Assembly: GCF_921293095.1 (NCBI RefSeq)
Contig: NC_060248.1
Coordinates: 13,286,744-13,350,743 of the forward strand
Reading direction: 5' to 3'
Source: Ischnura elegans
Lineage: Eukaryota > Arthropoda > Insecta > Odonata > Coenagrionidae
Length of the DNA stretch: 64,000 nucleotides
This document shows positions 39,901 to 50,800 of the stretch, piece after piece. Position 1 is the first letter of the stretch, and every line of letters starts with the position of its first letter. The notes beneath the pieces are model-generated. The model made no database searches, was not told the DNA's origin, and was given only the letters and a program-made list of their open reading frames with translations. Position numbers and translations under genes: made by a program.

Positions 39901-40927
39901 GATCACTTACATTTAGGTTCACAGATCCAACACCTCTGCTTTTAAGCTTACCGTTATTTCCGACAGTAATCTCAATATGACTGTCAACGTCACGACAATA
40001 ATCATGCATACGGTCTTCATGGGGTGACATATGCACGGATGCTCCGGAATCTACAAACCAATCTGAGTCACACGATGCAGCCGACAGGGCACACAGAAGA
40101 CTTCTCAGCGGTTTCCTATTTTCTCCTTTCTTCTCTCCCTTAACCTCGGCTCTGTTCTCGTTCGGATCCCTCTTCTTCTGCGACTGCGGGCATTGTGTTT
40201 TAAGATGCCCCTTTTCACCACAGTTCCAGCACTTCCACGCCTTCACAACTGATGAACTCCCAGCCTTGGTCGAAGAGTTGTACTTCTTGCCCTTGGAATA
40301 CAGGGCAGTGGTTTCGGGAACACTCGCATTTTGACCGGCACTCACGCTCTTCCGGTAGCTTTCGTCTAGCAAAATCGTCTTCACACGATCCAAATTTAAG
40401 ACATTCTCCCCACTCGTGATGGCCATGACAAGATTGTCATACGAATTTGGCAGCCCCTGAAGCAACATTGCTGCAACAAAGTTTTCCGCCATCGGCTCAC
40501 CGATACCCTCGAGCTTGTGTGCCAACATTATCACCTCGCTGATATAAGTGTCCATGGTTTCAAACTTTTCGAGCCTCATTTGGCACATAGAACGAAGCAG
40601 GGATACATACCGCCACTTGCCTTTATCCTCATATGCCTTGGATAAAGCATTCCAGGCATCCTTTGCCGTTTTAGCTGGCCTTACATGGGGATATACCACA
40701 GGCTGCACCATAAGGCAAATGTCTGCTAAAGCTTTCTCGTCCCTACGTTCTTTACCTTCGCCATTATCACTTCCCTGGACACAACTCCACAATCCATTAC
40801 GACGTAAATAGTTCGTCATCGCGAACGACCAGTCATAATAGTTTTCCCGCCCAACGAGTTTTTCGAAACCATACGCCTGCGAAGTGACCTGAGATTCTTG
40901 CATCTTTGCTACCACACGGTTTACCAC
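36926..40927 (-). CDS. Copia gag-pol polyprotein (1,333 aa), fossil entry
   Basis: One uninterrupted frame with Ty1/copia order: gag with a CCHC zinc knuckle (CWNCGEKGHLKTQC, about residue 235), aspartic protease (WFVDSGAS, about 290), integrase with an HHCC region (HQRMGHLG) and catalytic core (IDDFSRRTTVYF), then reverse transcriptase (YVDDFFVFF) and RNase H (LSSTEAEYIA). Integrase before RT separates it from Ty3-type elements. No breaks were seen in the frame. The product belongs to the element, not to the host. Confidence 0.95.
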   Translation of the reverse strand: MVNRVVAKMQESQVTSQAYGFEKLVGRENYYDWSFAMTNYLRRNGLWSCVQGSDNGEGKERRDEKALADICLMVQPVVYPHVRPAKTAKDAWNALSKAYEDKGKWRYVSLLRSMCQMRLEKFETMDTYISEVIMLAHKLEGIGEPMAENFVAAMLLQGLPNSYDNLVMAITSGENVLNLDRVKTILLDESYRKSVSAGQNASVPETTALYSKGKKYNSSTKAGSSSVVKAWKCWNCGEKGHLKTQCPQSQKKRDPNENRAEVKGEKKGENRKPLRSLLCALSAASCDSDWFVDSGASVHMSPHEDRMHDYCRDVDSHIEITVGNNGKLKSRGVGSVNLNVSDHICELKHVVHVPGLKENLISVSQVADKGITVVYDKKGCKMYDDDFVCNGTELATASRTSNGLYRLDVKSKQAFVCNINDYELWHQRMGHLGMQNMILLRDKLSDCIDFKYEPADDCNACVLGKQHRNPFPKEGGTRADEVLGLVHSDLCDFGSNVKSWSGSRYILTLIDDFSRRTTVYFLKSKSETKQRVIDFVNMAENVTGKRLKIFRSDNGTEFLSDELQNFFKSRGITHQRTVRYTPQQNGVAERLNRTILEKVRCMLFHAGSPKEMWAEAANTAVYLLNRSPHRSVPDNVPEVLWSGKKVSYDQLRVFGSDAYALIPEEIRGDKLNPRSKKMVFVGYSSASKGYRLLNPENPREILVARDVKFIENSFTAIKAIGKGKKGSFSMPVPVNLDDDLPFTSVCNVSDDVHCQSETNANVNHIHGAENDIENLSFADANEVQINPGNNVDEGERRYPMRERQRKEFPGFELYLACDEKVEPTSVTEALNGTDKIHWKEAMEREISSFQENDVWDLVDRPKGGNIVQCKWVFKLKRNGEGEVDKYKARLVAKGFSQRYGIDYLDTFAPVVRHDTLRLCFSIAVAHGLHVHHLDVSTAFLNGSLSEDIFMYQPEGFVSDASKVYKLKKAIYGLKQASRSWYERMDEVVLSVGFKKSQHEPCVYFWRDGASMVIICVYVDDFFVFFNDEVQAEKLKQKLHSCFKVKDLGSVVDCLGMRVEMGNGKVKLNQKQVILNLLSKVGMAECKSVSTPMVPGTRLTKGESITCDSVPYQQVIGSLLYLSVCTRPDISYATNYLSQFNNCYGNEHWQCVKRVLRYLKGTIDAGIEFRRTENNPDVCGFVDASFANDVNRKSVTGYVFVSAGGPICWESKKQSVTALSSTEAEYIAIDSAGRKATYLKGLLSELCGRKGPILLWNDNQSALKLASDNGLHARTQHIEVKFHHIRELVKHKKVVLNYMESEKMIADVFTKALNVTAHRKCIIPLGMVNCKNAM

Positions 40928-40984
40928 AAAAATAAAGAAATCTGAATTCAGCAGCGCAGTGGAAAGTGCGCTGGGCCCATAACC

Positions 40985-41191
40985 TGTTGTAAATAGTTAC
41001 TGGGGGGACGATGGTTTTAGATTCAGGAGGAGTGGTAAATGAACACGACCACACGTGTTGAATAACATGGCGAAACTGCAATTTATTAAAAGAACCAACT
41101 TCCGGTGAAGAACAAAAAAAAAAACAAATGAATACAGTAATACGATAGTTGGGAGATTACCAGCCATATTCAAACAAAAACAATCACAACA
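40985..41191 (-). repeat. Copia 5' LTR
   Basis: 207 bp, identical to the 3' LTR; outer flank atata at 41,192-41,196. Confidence 0.95.
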
Positions 41192-41698
41192 ATATATTTC
41201 TTTCTGGCTCTTTGCAAAAATCAATTTAATTTTTCTTCTACCCTCTGATGGTCTCTCATCTTGTACTAGGTATTTCAATAAACAAGATTTCACCTATGTC
41301 CTTGCCTCACTGTCCTACTCTAATAATTCCTTAGCCATCACTTCCTGTGTCTTTCCTCATCAACTGCAACCATATGAGAGAAGGCTACAATGAACCACAT
41401 AGCCATAACCAATACTTTTTACGATAAAATCATTGATTACTACTATGTAGTCACTTGAATGCATTTTATAAAAGTTCTATGAACAGATGTCAAGACTTAG
41501 TGGAAACACTAACAAAGGAAATCCCATGAATCTTTAGAATTTTATATATTTTTTACATAACATGGCACATTGAGGTATACAGTAAGTAAAAACTGTAAAA
41601 AATAGCAACAATAATACGTGCTTAGGAAAAAATGATACAAAAGACCCTGAATTCACATGAGTTCTCACTTTAAAAAGTCAAGTAGTCTGTAACAAACA

Positions 41699-41842
41699 TC
41701 ACAGTTCAGCGACACTCAATTTCCATATTGTTGCAGCCCGTGTAATCAGTTCCTTCACTAGCAAGTAATCCACCATGTCTTCCGAGTGCGGTGACTTTAT
41801 CCTCAAGTTTGACAGCAGCTTTCTAATTCGCTTCAGTTCCTT
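41699..41842 (-). CDS. SLF2-like exon 10 (C-terminus)
   Basis: Encodes KELKRIRKLLSNLRIKSPHS, EDMVDYLLVKELITRAATIW and KLSVAEL-stop. Acceptor ctctctcag, stop TGA at 41,699-41,701. It matches the end of the SLF2 domain (LCGALEKHV..VKDLVARIHGKW). Confidence 0.75.
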   Translation of the reverse strand, partial: KELKRIRKLLSNLRIKSPHSEDMVDYLLVKELITRAATIWKLSVAEL

Positions 41843-44800
41843 CTGAGAGAGCAAATTGGTTAATATAAGTGTATACAATTAAAGTGTATAATACATGCAT
41901 ACATATAGATATGTGAATCAGTGACAAAGCTTAAGGATTCTATTCCTGCCGGTTGGCCACCCACCCACACTGTAATACATGTACCTAATATTCAAAACCA
42001 TTTTTTGACATGCTGCGACTATTCTTCAGTCTGTTCATCATTAGCTGCACTAATTCATAAGTCTTGAGTAAAGCCTTCTATATTTTCTCCAACACTTACC
42101 CTCCCAGGGTCATACAAAGAGACACGTTCAAGAAGCTAGTCTCTCACCGCTCAAGAATCCTGCTAAGTTGGATACATTCACACCAAAGGAGACGCATGGG
42201 AAATTTAGTCATTTGGGAGTCTACAGGAATCCAGAATCCGAAGCTTCCACAATAATTCAATGCTAATTGGCTAATGGCTGCATAAAAATTTAATTAAGGC
42301 TCAACAGGTGAAAATACAACTCATAGATATTGTTTGATGAGTAAGTTATAAACAAATACCTAAACTGTGTAAGAAAATTTCATCATTATTAAAAAACACA
42401 AAATTAATTATTGGAGTGAATTTCAAACTGTCTGCGAAAAGAAAACTGACAATAACTTGAAGATTATTTTCAATATTTATAACAGATTTCAAATCTAGGT
42501 TAAAACTTTCTTACTTATCTGGAAACAAAATATATAAAAATGACCTTTGAACTTCACTATTTATGTCCATTCAGAACATATTCTCCATTCTATTATTCTA
42601 ATTTCAATGAGGGAATTTATAACACTAAGCTTCATTTCATATGTACTGATTGTGAGCAAGGGTGGATCCAGGATTTATTTCTGGGGGACACCAGTGTCTG
42701 ACAGGTTAACTTGTCTTTCATCTTTGGGATTAAAAACTACAACAAGCAACACTTAACTACAAAATCTTCTATATTATTTCTACTGTATAGATACCTTTTT
42801 CTCGACTTATACGAAATCAAACTCTACAAATGAGGTACCAAAATGCACAGAATTTATCAGAACACATGCAACGGCATATCTTACTTCCTAAATATTGCTA
42901 TTGTTTCCTAAAATTGGTTTTTAAATAAAAAAAAAAACCGGTAAACATTCCTGACGTTAACGGTGCACAAACTGATACATTTGTTCATTTGCAACAATAT
43001 CTCGCATTCTTTAAATAACTTTTATCAAAATGCGGCTGATTCCACATTCGAATCTCCTGTTGATTCGTAAGTATGAGTCATCATGTGCGTTTAACAGAGG
43101 AGTGTAATTACTTCCAATATTGTGTTTAAAGAGGTCCTCTGACCTCAATTTGTACATGAACATTCCAATTAAACTTGTACATAAGACCCTGCCTTTTTTT
43201 TCTACATTTTAAAATTTGAAACACGCCTATCCCTCTGTGGACCTGCATTGAAAAGAGCGGGGGAAGCACGCTCGTATACTTGTAATTTCAATATAAAAGT
43301 TATTAATATGTTATTTATAACTTTTATATTAACATATACATTTTAAAAAATATTTGTATTAAAAATATTGTCTATTTTTTCAGCATCTGGAGGGGAGGCC
43401 CCCCTTAAATCTGCCTATGATTGTGAGTTTAATTTGCAATGGCCACCCACATGGTGGTGCAATTGATTATTCCTCATAAATGCCATTGAAAGATACTATT
43501 TAGCCTTCTTGCCGAAAATTCAAGGCATCATCTTCCCTCCCTTCAGATGCATTCTCTTGCACTTGGTCCCCTGATTCAACGAGGTGGAGAGATGAAAAAC
43601 GTAATACTCTCACTAGACGTTCGTGGGATTCCTAACATAACCTTAAGCACTAGGAGGACAACACATAATCATCACTATTTTGCGCCATACACCCTAATAC
43701 TGCCCACATTTTACAGGGTTTGCACCGAAGGTAACTGATCCTTTCTCACTCTTCCTGGAGGAAGGTGATTTCTACTGGAGGTCTAATATTACAATTAGTG
43801 AATAACCAGTCACACATGGAGTCAAAATCAAATTTGAACTCATACAGAATATTGTAGGGCATACATTCTACATTTCAATAAAAAATAGCTGAAGTTAATT
43901 TGCTGAGCACCACAAAAACAATGAAAATAGCTGTAAATGTTTCTTGCAGTGTGTGTTGCATTCACAAATACACCTAAATGTTTGATCAAATTTCTGAACG
44001 TAAGGATCTTTAAAAAGAGCAAAAATTCTCTTTGAATCAAGTTTCTCAACTGATTTTCCATGATATCTAGGAGCTCTCGTAGATTCAAAGAAAAATGTAA
44101 TTTTCCCTGTCTAATAATGCTCATGGTCAGAGATACAAAGTGACCAGGTGAATTTCACAACATTCAGGGTGTACAGCACTTCCACTCTGCTTTATATGCT
44201 ATGCAACAGGGCAGATGCCTATTTTTACCAAGTTGTTTGTTTCACCAAGAAGGCTTGTTTTTAAAAATACATTCTCAACACATTTCCTCATATTTTTTCC
44301 ATGGTAAGTGTAGGCTTAAAATAAATTTTCTGCATGCATATTCATAATACCAGCATTTTGAAGGTGTAATATGCAGTAAATATTAAAGCACCTACCTAAT
44401 TTCATCAAACAATATATATAACCCAAGCCAATTACTAATTTTCAATAATACAATGATAAATCAGCAACAATAGGAGCTTATACTATCAATATCTCATTTA
44501 TTGCCATTTACACATGCCACAAGACAAAATTCACCAGGACACCAACGATGAGGAAGGAGGCCAAAATCAGAGAGGTGAAATGTGTACACAAGCATGACTT
44601 TAAGGCCAAAGTCTACCTTAAAACATAGTAAACAACCAAAATACTTACCGAATTTTCATTCATTGAGAAAATCAAATTCGTGACGAGACTCTCCACCATG
44701 AGCAAGACAAAATATTGGGAGTGATGATCAATGTTTAAAAGACTGTCAACTTTGAAGATTTTGCTGATATGCTCAACCTAGAGGAAAGAAAAAATAATCT

Positions 44801-47800
44801 TATGAAAAATTAAACAATCGAGGTCACAGGTAGCACAAATCAGTCTCAAATCAAAACAACACCATTTAGCGAAAAGAAGTACACAACACTGAGGTGAAGC
44901 AAGGTAAAAGTGCACATAAACCAATGAAACTATCATCCACCACCAAACACCTCAGCAATACCTGCTTCCTCTATACGAGAAACATCTTTCACACAAGGCT
45001 ACTATCACTAAGTTGTTGCTATGAAAGTGTTTTCATCAAACAAGTTATGATTCTGCTATTTAGCACAATTCTCACTCCACACACTGATACATTTGGTACA
45101 GAAATCACTGAATACCTATTTGTCCAAAACAAGAGATTGCATACAAGTTTACAGGGATGCCGACTTAAAAAAAATATTGGGGGGGTCCCAAACCGGGGAT
45201 CTTGCCCGGGGAAATATTTTGAGTAGTGAGTTTTAAGCTTTTTAAGCATTTTAGAATAGTCATACGATCAACATTAGAACCCTGATAACTCGAATCTCGA
45301 TATCTGGACACTCCGGGGAAAATCGGCAAGGCTGACACATTTTTTCCTCATGCACATAACGAATTTTGGAGGGGGCTCGGGCCCCCTCAGGCCCCATGAA
45401 GTCAGCGCTACTGCAAGTTTATGAAAACGAACATGCAGCCGGCGTGGCCTATCACTTCAGAAATTGAGTCCTTCTCAGACCTCCATGTGCTGACAAAGTG
45501 AAATCAGCTTCCAGGGTTGCCAAATCTCGCAACTGACCATTTTCTGGGTCTCTGTGAAGGGATTATCCTCATTCTCCTAAGAATGAGGAGGTATACTGTC
45601 TTGGTGCTGCGTCCAAAATACTTATGGACACCCATGACTCACATTTTCTTTAACAAACAAGGGTAGCAATGAACCTTTGAGGAAGTTAAGGTCCCTCCAT
45701 TTCTCTCCCTAAAATACAGTAGCTCCCTTCATCAAAGAAAATGAAAGGCATTGATTGCGATTCGTTACCCACCACTAGTGTATTCATAATAAACAAATTA
45801 TTTGGTTTTAAAAGTCCCAGTTTAATGTTAATGGTCAATTTTAACTCATTTGAAAAAGGCCAGATTGGCACCCATGCGATGCCACTCCACGTGACATCAC
45901 AGGGACCTAGTTTCTATACGAGTAGTCAGGAGTTTTACATCGTCTGAGATTACCAATGCATGCATGAGGCACAGAGCTCAGGGAAAAATTTCTTAATAAT
46001 CACCTATTACAATTGTCTATGGTCGGAAGGTTTCTTTCGTTTGATAAGGTATCAATAATCCTTATTGAAGCCAAGCGCTACCTGCTAGCAGGGTACATAC
46101 TCTGCTACATACCTGCTAGCAGCCTGTATCGTATCGGCACTCATAGCCTTGCACCAAGGTGGCCTCACATGGCAGTAGCCGAAACCAGAATGACGTCACA
46201 TGGGCCTTTCCCAGCATTCACCCTTAGCCGTCGCATTTTTGCGTGCTTGAAAATTTTCACTTTTCATTTAATCATGAAAAAAAGATATCGTGATTAAAAA
46301 ATCGAAAAGCGTGAAATATGTACTCCAGGAGTAATAATATTTTGATTTAGACAATTAAAAATAAAAAGTAAACCACCCTATTCCCCCTCACCCTCTTGCT
46401 TTGGCCACACCCTCTCTGCTGCACAGATAAAAGTCAACCAAGTATATAGGCATTGCATTGAGAAGTGTATGGCATGGTGCATGTCTTTTTTTTGCCTTGT
46501 TTGTAGCCTTCTGTTGTAGTGTATTGTGGTCTTATGTTTCATCTGTAGACAAGGAGACGTAAAAAGTTTGTGCGTACCAAAGAAACCCACGGAGTGCACA
46601 AACAACTTAAGGAGAATCTTCGTACTTACTTTGGCCTGCAGATATCAAAATCAATCATTGCAGAAAAACACAAATTTAACCATCAGGAACGAGATATTGT
46701 GGGAATTGTATCAGAGTTTCCCATGGGATTAAGAGAACATTTACAGTATTGCAAGTACAGGGCTTTCCTTGACCAAGCCCTGTGCAACCACTTAGTTCGA
46801 GGGTGGTTTGAAAAGTTCTCGGAATGGAATATAAAAAATGTTCTTACGTCACTGAAACTTATTTTATTTCTCAATATAGTCTCCTTGTATTATACTCCTA
46901 CTATATTCTAGTGCATTGATCCCATCTAGAAAATGAGATTTCTCTAGGCCTGCAAAATAATTGTCAACTCCGGCTACCAGTTCTTCATTTGAAGTGAATA
47001 ATTTTATCCACCAAGTCCACCATGAAAAAAATTCAGTTTTGGGAAGAGATGGAAGTCTGACGGAGGCATCATCTTCTTCCTTGGCGCTACAGCTTTTTGT
47101 CAGCTTTGGCCATCAATGCAATCTTCCTCCATTCCTCCCTCTTAATGGCCTTGTTTCTCCATCCTCTTATCCCCAAAGTAGCCAGGTCTGCTTCCACTCC
47201 ATCTTGCCATTTTAGGCGTGGACGTCCTCTTCTTTTTACGCTGAATAATTTTCCCTCCCTAACTCTTTTGGCCACTCTCTCCTCTGACATTCTTATCAAA
47301 TGTCCCACCCATCTGAGTCTCTGTGACTTGACAAATCTCACAATGTCTTGGCCCTCTATGAGGTCGTCAAGTTCTTCATTCCATCGTCTTCGAAAAACTC
47401 CATTTTCTTGTATGGGTCCATAAATTTTCCTTAGGATCCTTCTCTCGAAACATCTAAGTGCGTGCACCTCTGCTGTTGATAATGTCCATCATTCACATCC
47501 ATAAGTGACAACAGGTCTTATTAAAGTTTTATATATTTTATATTTAGTATTTCTTCTTATCAGTCTACTTTTCAACAATTTATGATTTGCGAAGTACGCT
47601 CTGTTACCAGCAGTGATTCTGTCTTTTATGCAAGCACATATTGAGTTATCCGATGTCACCAATGCCCCAAGATATTTAAAGGATGAGACACCCTCAAATT
47701 TGTCTCCGTCGATATCTAATGTCTGAGGTCGTCTGCGAGCTTCAGATGTGGGCATACACATGTATTTTGTTTTGCCACAGTTAACTTTCAGTCCAATTCT

Positions 47801-50800
47801 TCCTGCGCTTTCCTTTAGTGAGCCAATTTCTTTCAACTTCCTTGCAGATCTGGCTACAATGACTATATCATCTGCATACGCCAGTATTTGACTGCTCCGA
47901 TAGAATATTGTTCCACCAGTGTCAACTCCCCTTACAGCCCAGTGCAAGGCCAATATGAACAATGTTGCAGACAAACCGTCTCCTTGCTTTACTCCCATAT
48001 TAAATGGAAAAGCACTACCCATTTTATTGCCGACTTTGACCTTAGCTATGGTTTCCTGCATTGTCATTCTTACCAGTCTGATTAACTTCTTAGGCAAGCC
48101 TAATTCGTTTAGTGCTGCATACAGTGTGCTTCTCTGACGGAGGCATATCAGATGAATAAAGTGGAAGTGGCAACAATTAATACCATAGTTTGTGTTATTT
48201 TGCCATGGCGACAGCACATGTTTGCAGGCGTGCACTCCAGGCTAACACTGATGCCATGACCTTTCCAGTCGAAAGAATTGTTTTTGCTTTCTTTGGTGAT
48301 GGATAATCATCATGTTTCCACAGCTTTGGCTGTGTTTTTGTCTCTGGAGAATAGTAATGGACCCAAGTTTCATCTTTGGTCAAAACTGGTCCAGAAAAAC
48401 TAGTTCGTTTTCCCTAAAAAGGGCCAAACATTGTTCCGATATGTCCATTCTCATGCGTTTAAGATCCAGCGTCAAGAGTCGTGGCAGTCACCTAGCAGAT
48501 AATTTTTTCATTTCTAATTTTCCAGTTAAAATATAATAAACCCTTTTATACGACATCTAGCAAGCAAGAGCAATTTCAACCACTTTCAATCAGCGATCCT
48601 CCATTACCATTTTGTGCACTTTCATAATGAATTCTGGAGTAGTGAACTTCTTGGCCGACCTTTGCGCGGACCATCATCTAAGCTCTCCCGACCAAATTTA
48701 AATTCATTTGTCCTCTTGGCAACAGTTGACTATGAAGGAGTAGAGTCTGACTAGTGTATTCTGGAAATCAGCATGTCCTTTGCTTTCATACCTATTTTAT
48801 TTACCTAAGTACTTAATCACTGCACGAACCTCGATTTTTTCGATCTTCACAAATCACTATGCGGGAATAACAAAAAAGTCACGTCACCACCATAGTTATT
48901 TTCCACGAGCATTGATGTGGCATGCGTTTACAGCAAACAGTCCTATGGATATCACGAGAAAAGTTCGTTGCACTAGCGCTGACAACGCATGGTGATTCCG
49001 AGAACTTTTCAAACCACCCTCGTATAAGGCTTGAAAGACAAGGTCAAGGCCATAGTTCAGGCTCTCTACTTGGAGAGCAAGGATCAGACATTTGAGAAGG
49101 CTGTAGAAATGTGGTATCGAGAGAAAAGGCATCATACAACATGGAAGCCTGCTCATTGGATTCATAAACCGGCACAGGTGATGCCGTTGACATCCACATT
49201 GAGGAGGAGGGGGCCTCAAGGAGCTACGATGACAAGAGGTATGCCCCGGCGGAGATGTATTGCAAGACAGAGTCATTTAGAGTCAGCTATCTGGCTGTGG
49301 CCACCATAGCAAGGGCTCCATCCAGTCAATTCAATGGTGCAGTGTATCAGCTTAGTGAATGTATTTTATTATTGTGCTCACCTGTAGTCTTTTACTATTG
49401 GGATAATTCCCACCAATATGGCAGCAACTCTCCTTGCTTGCTTACAAACCAACAAACATGTGGTCTAGTCATTTCACATTGCTTGAAGGATCAGTAGTGA
49501 GCAAGGTTAAATTAAATCAGTGTGCTAAGTGCCATTTTTATGAATCATTTAGAGTCAGCTATGCTTTTATGAAAGCAGTACAGCGATTATCCACTATAGG
49601 GTGGTTTCCTTTTACTTTTTTATTGCCTAAATCAAAAGATTATTACTCCAGGGGTACATATTTTGTGCTTTTAGATTCTTAAATGACGATATCTATTTTT
49701 CGCGATTAAATGAAAAGTGAAAATTTTCAAGCGTGCAAAAACGCGACGGCTAAGTGTGAATGCTGGGAAAACCCCGTGTAAGGTATGGCTGCAGCTGTGT
49801 GAGGCCACCTGGGTGCGAGGTTATGAATGCTGCTACGATGCAGGCTGTTTGCTGTTGAGCATGGCGGTAGCATAGAGTACCCTGCTAGCAGATAGCCCTT
49901 GGCTTAAAGATAGATTATTAATACACTATCAAACGAAGGCAACTTTCCAACCATAGGCAATTTTCATAGGTGAAAATTGAGAAATGTTTCCCTGAGCTCA
50001 GTGCCTCATACATGCATTGGTAATCTCAGATGATGTAAAACTCCTATCTGCTCGTACAGAAACTAGATCCCTGTGACGTCACGTAGAGTGGAATCGCATG
50101 GGCGCTAATATGGACTTTTTCAAATGAGGTTAAAATTGACCATTAACATTCGTCTACACTGGGATTTCTAAAACCAAATAATTTGTATATTATGAATACA
50201 CTAATGTTGGGTAACGAATCGCAATCATTGCCTTTCATTTTCTTTGATGAAGAAAACCACCCTATTGTCTGAAACAATAAATTTCAAAACGGGTGAGATT
50301 GGGCAATCGTACAACTGATACTAGCTCAAAGCTCTCTTTCAGGCAATCATAATGACCCAATCCACCCTAATTTATTAAATGTCCTTAAAAATCCAGAGTA
50401 TTGAATAAATTGTCAAAAAGGCTGGAAAGCAATGAAAACCGTTTTCATGGTAAGTAACTGCATAGTGCTTTCGTTACCAGAGCTCAGTAACTAAGTAGTA
50501 GCGACCGCATGTTTATGGACAAAATATGCTTAAACTGCGTTCCCTGTCATCTCCTGAAGTATTGCAGATTCACTTTGAAAAACTCTGTATGGAGAAGGCC
50601 TATTGCAACTCTGGCTTGTGACTCAAATATATAAAAAATTCATCAGAGAATAATAGACTGGGATACAATTTTAAGACTCGAGATATTTTGTGGAAAGAGC
50701 ACTGAAAACATTACTGTCTGTCTGAGATTTAAAACAAAGTAATCATTTTAAAAACATTTTATAAACCCAGTGTGCCTATTGTTTATATATTAAACACAAC

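Larger units (their letters stand above)
36698..41191 (-). mobile_element. Copia-type LTR element, looks whole
   Basis: A 4,494-bp element with identical 207-bp LTRs (36,698-36,904 and 40,985-41,191; ends tgttg...caaca) and 5-bp target duplication atata on both sides. Next to the 5' LTR, on the element strand, ggttatgggcccagc matches the anticodon-stem part of initiator tRNA-Met, as in Drosophila copia, which primes from a tRNA half. A purine run aagggagag precedes the 3' LTR. A single 1,333-codon frame encodes gag and pol. LTR identity implies a very recent insertion. It lies between FHIP2 and the SLF2-like gene. Confidence 0.95.
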
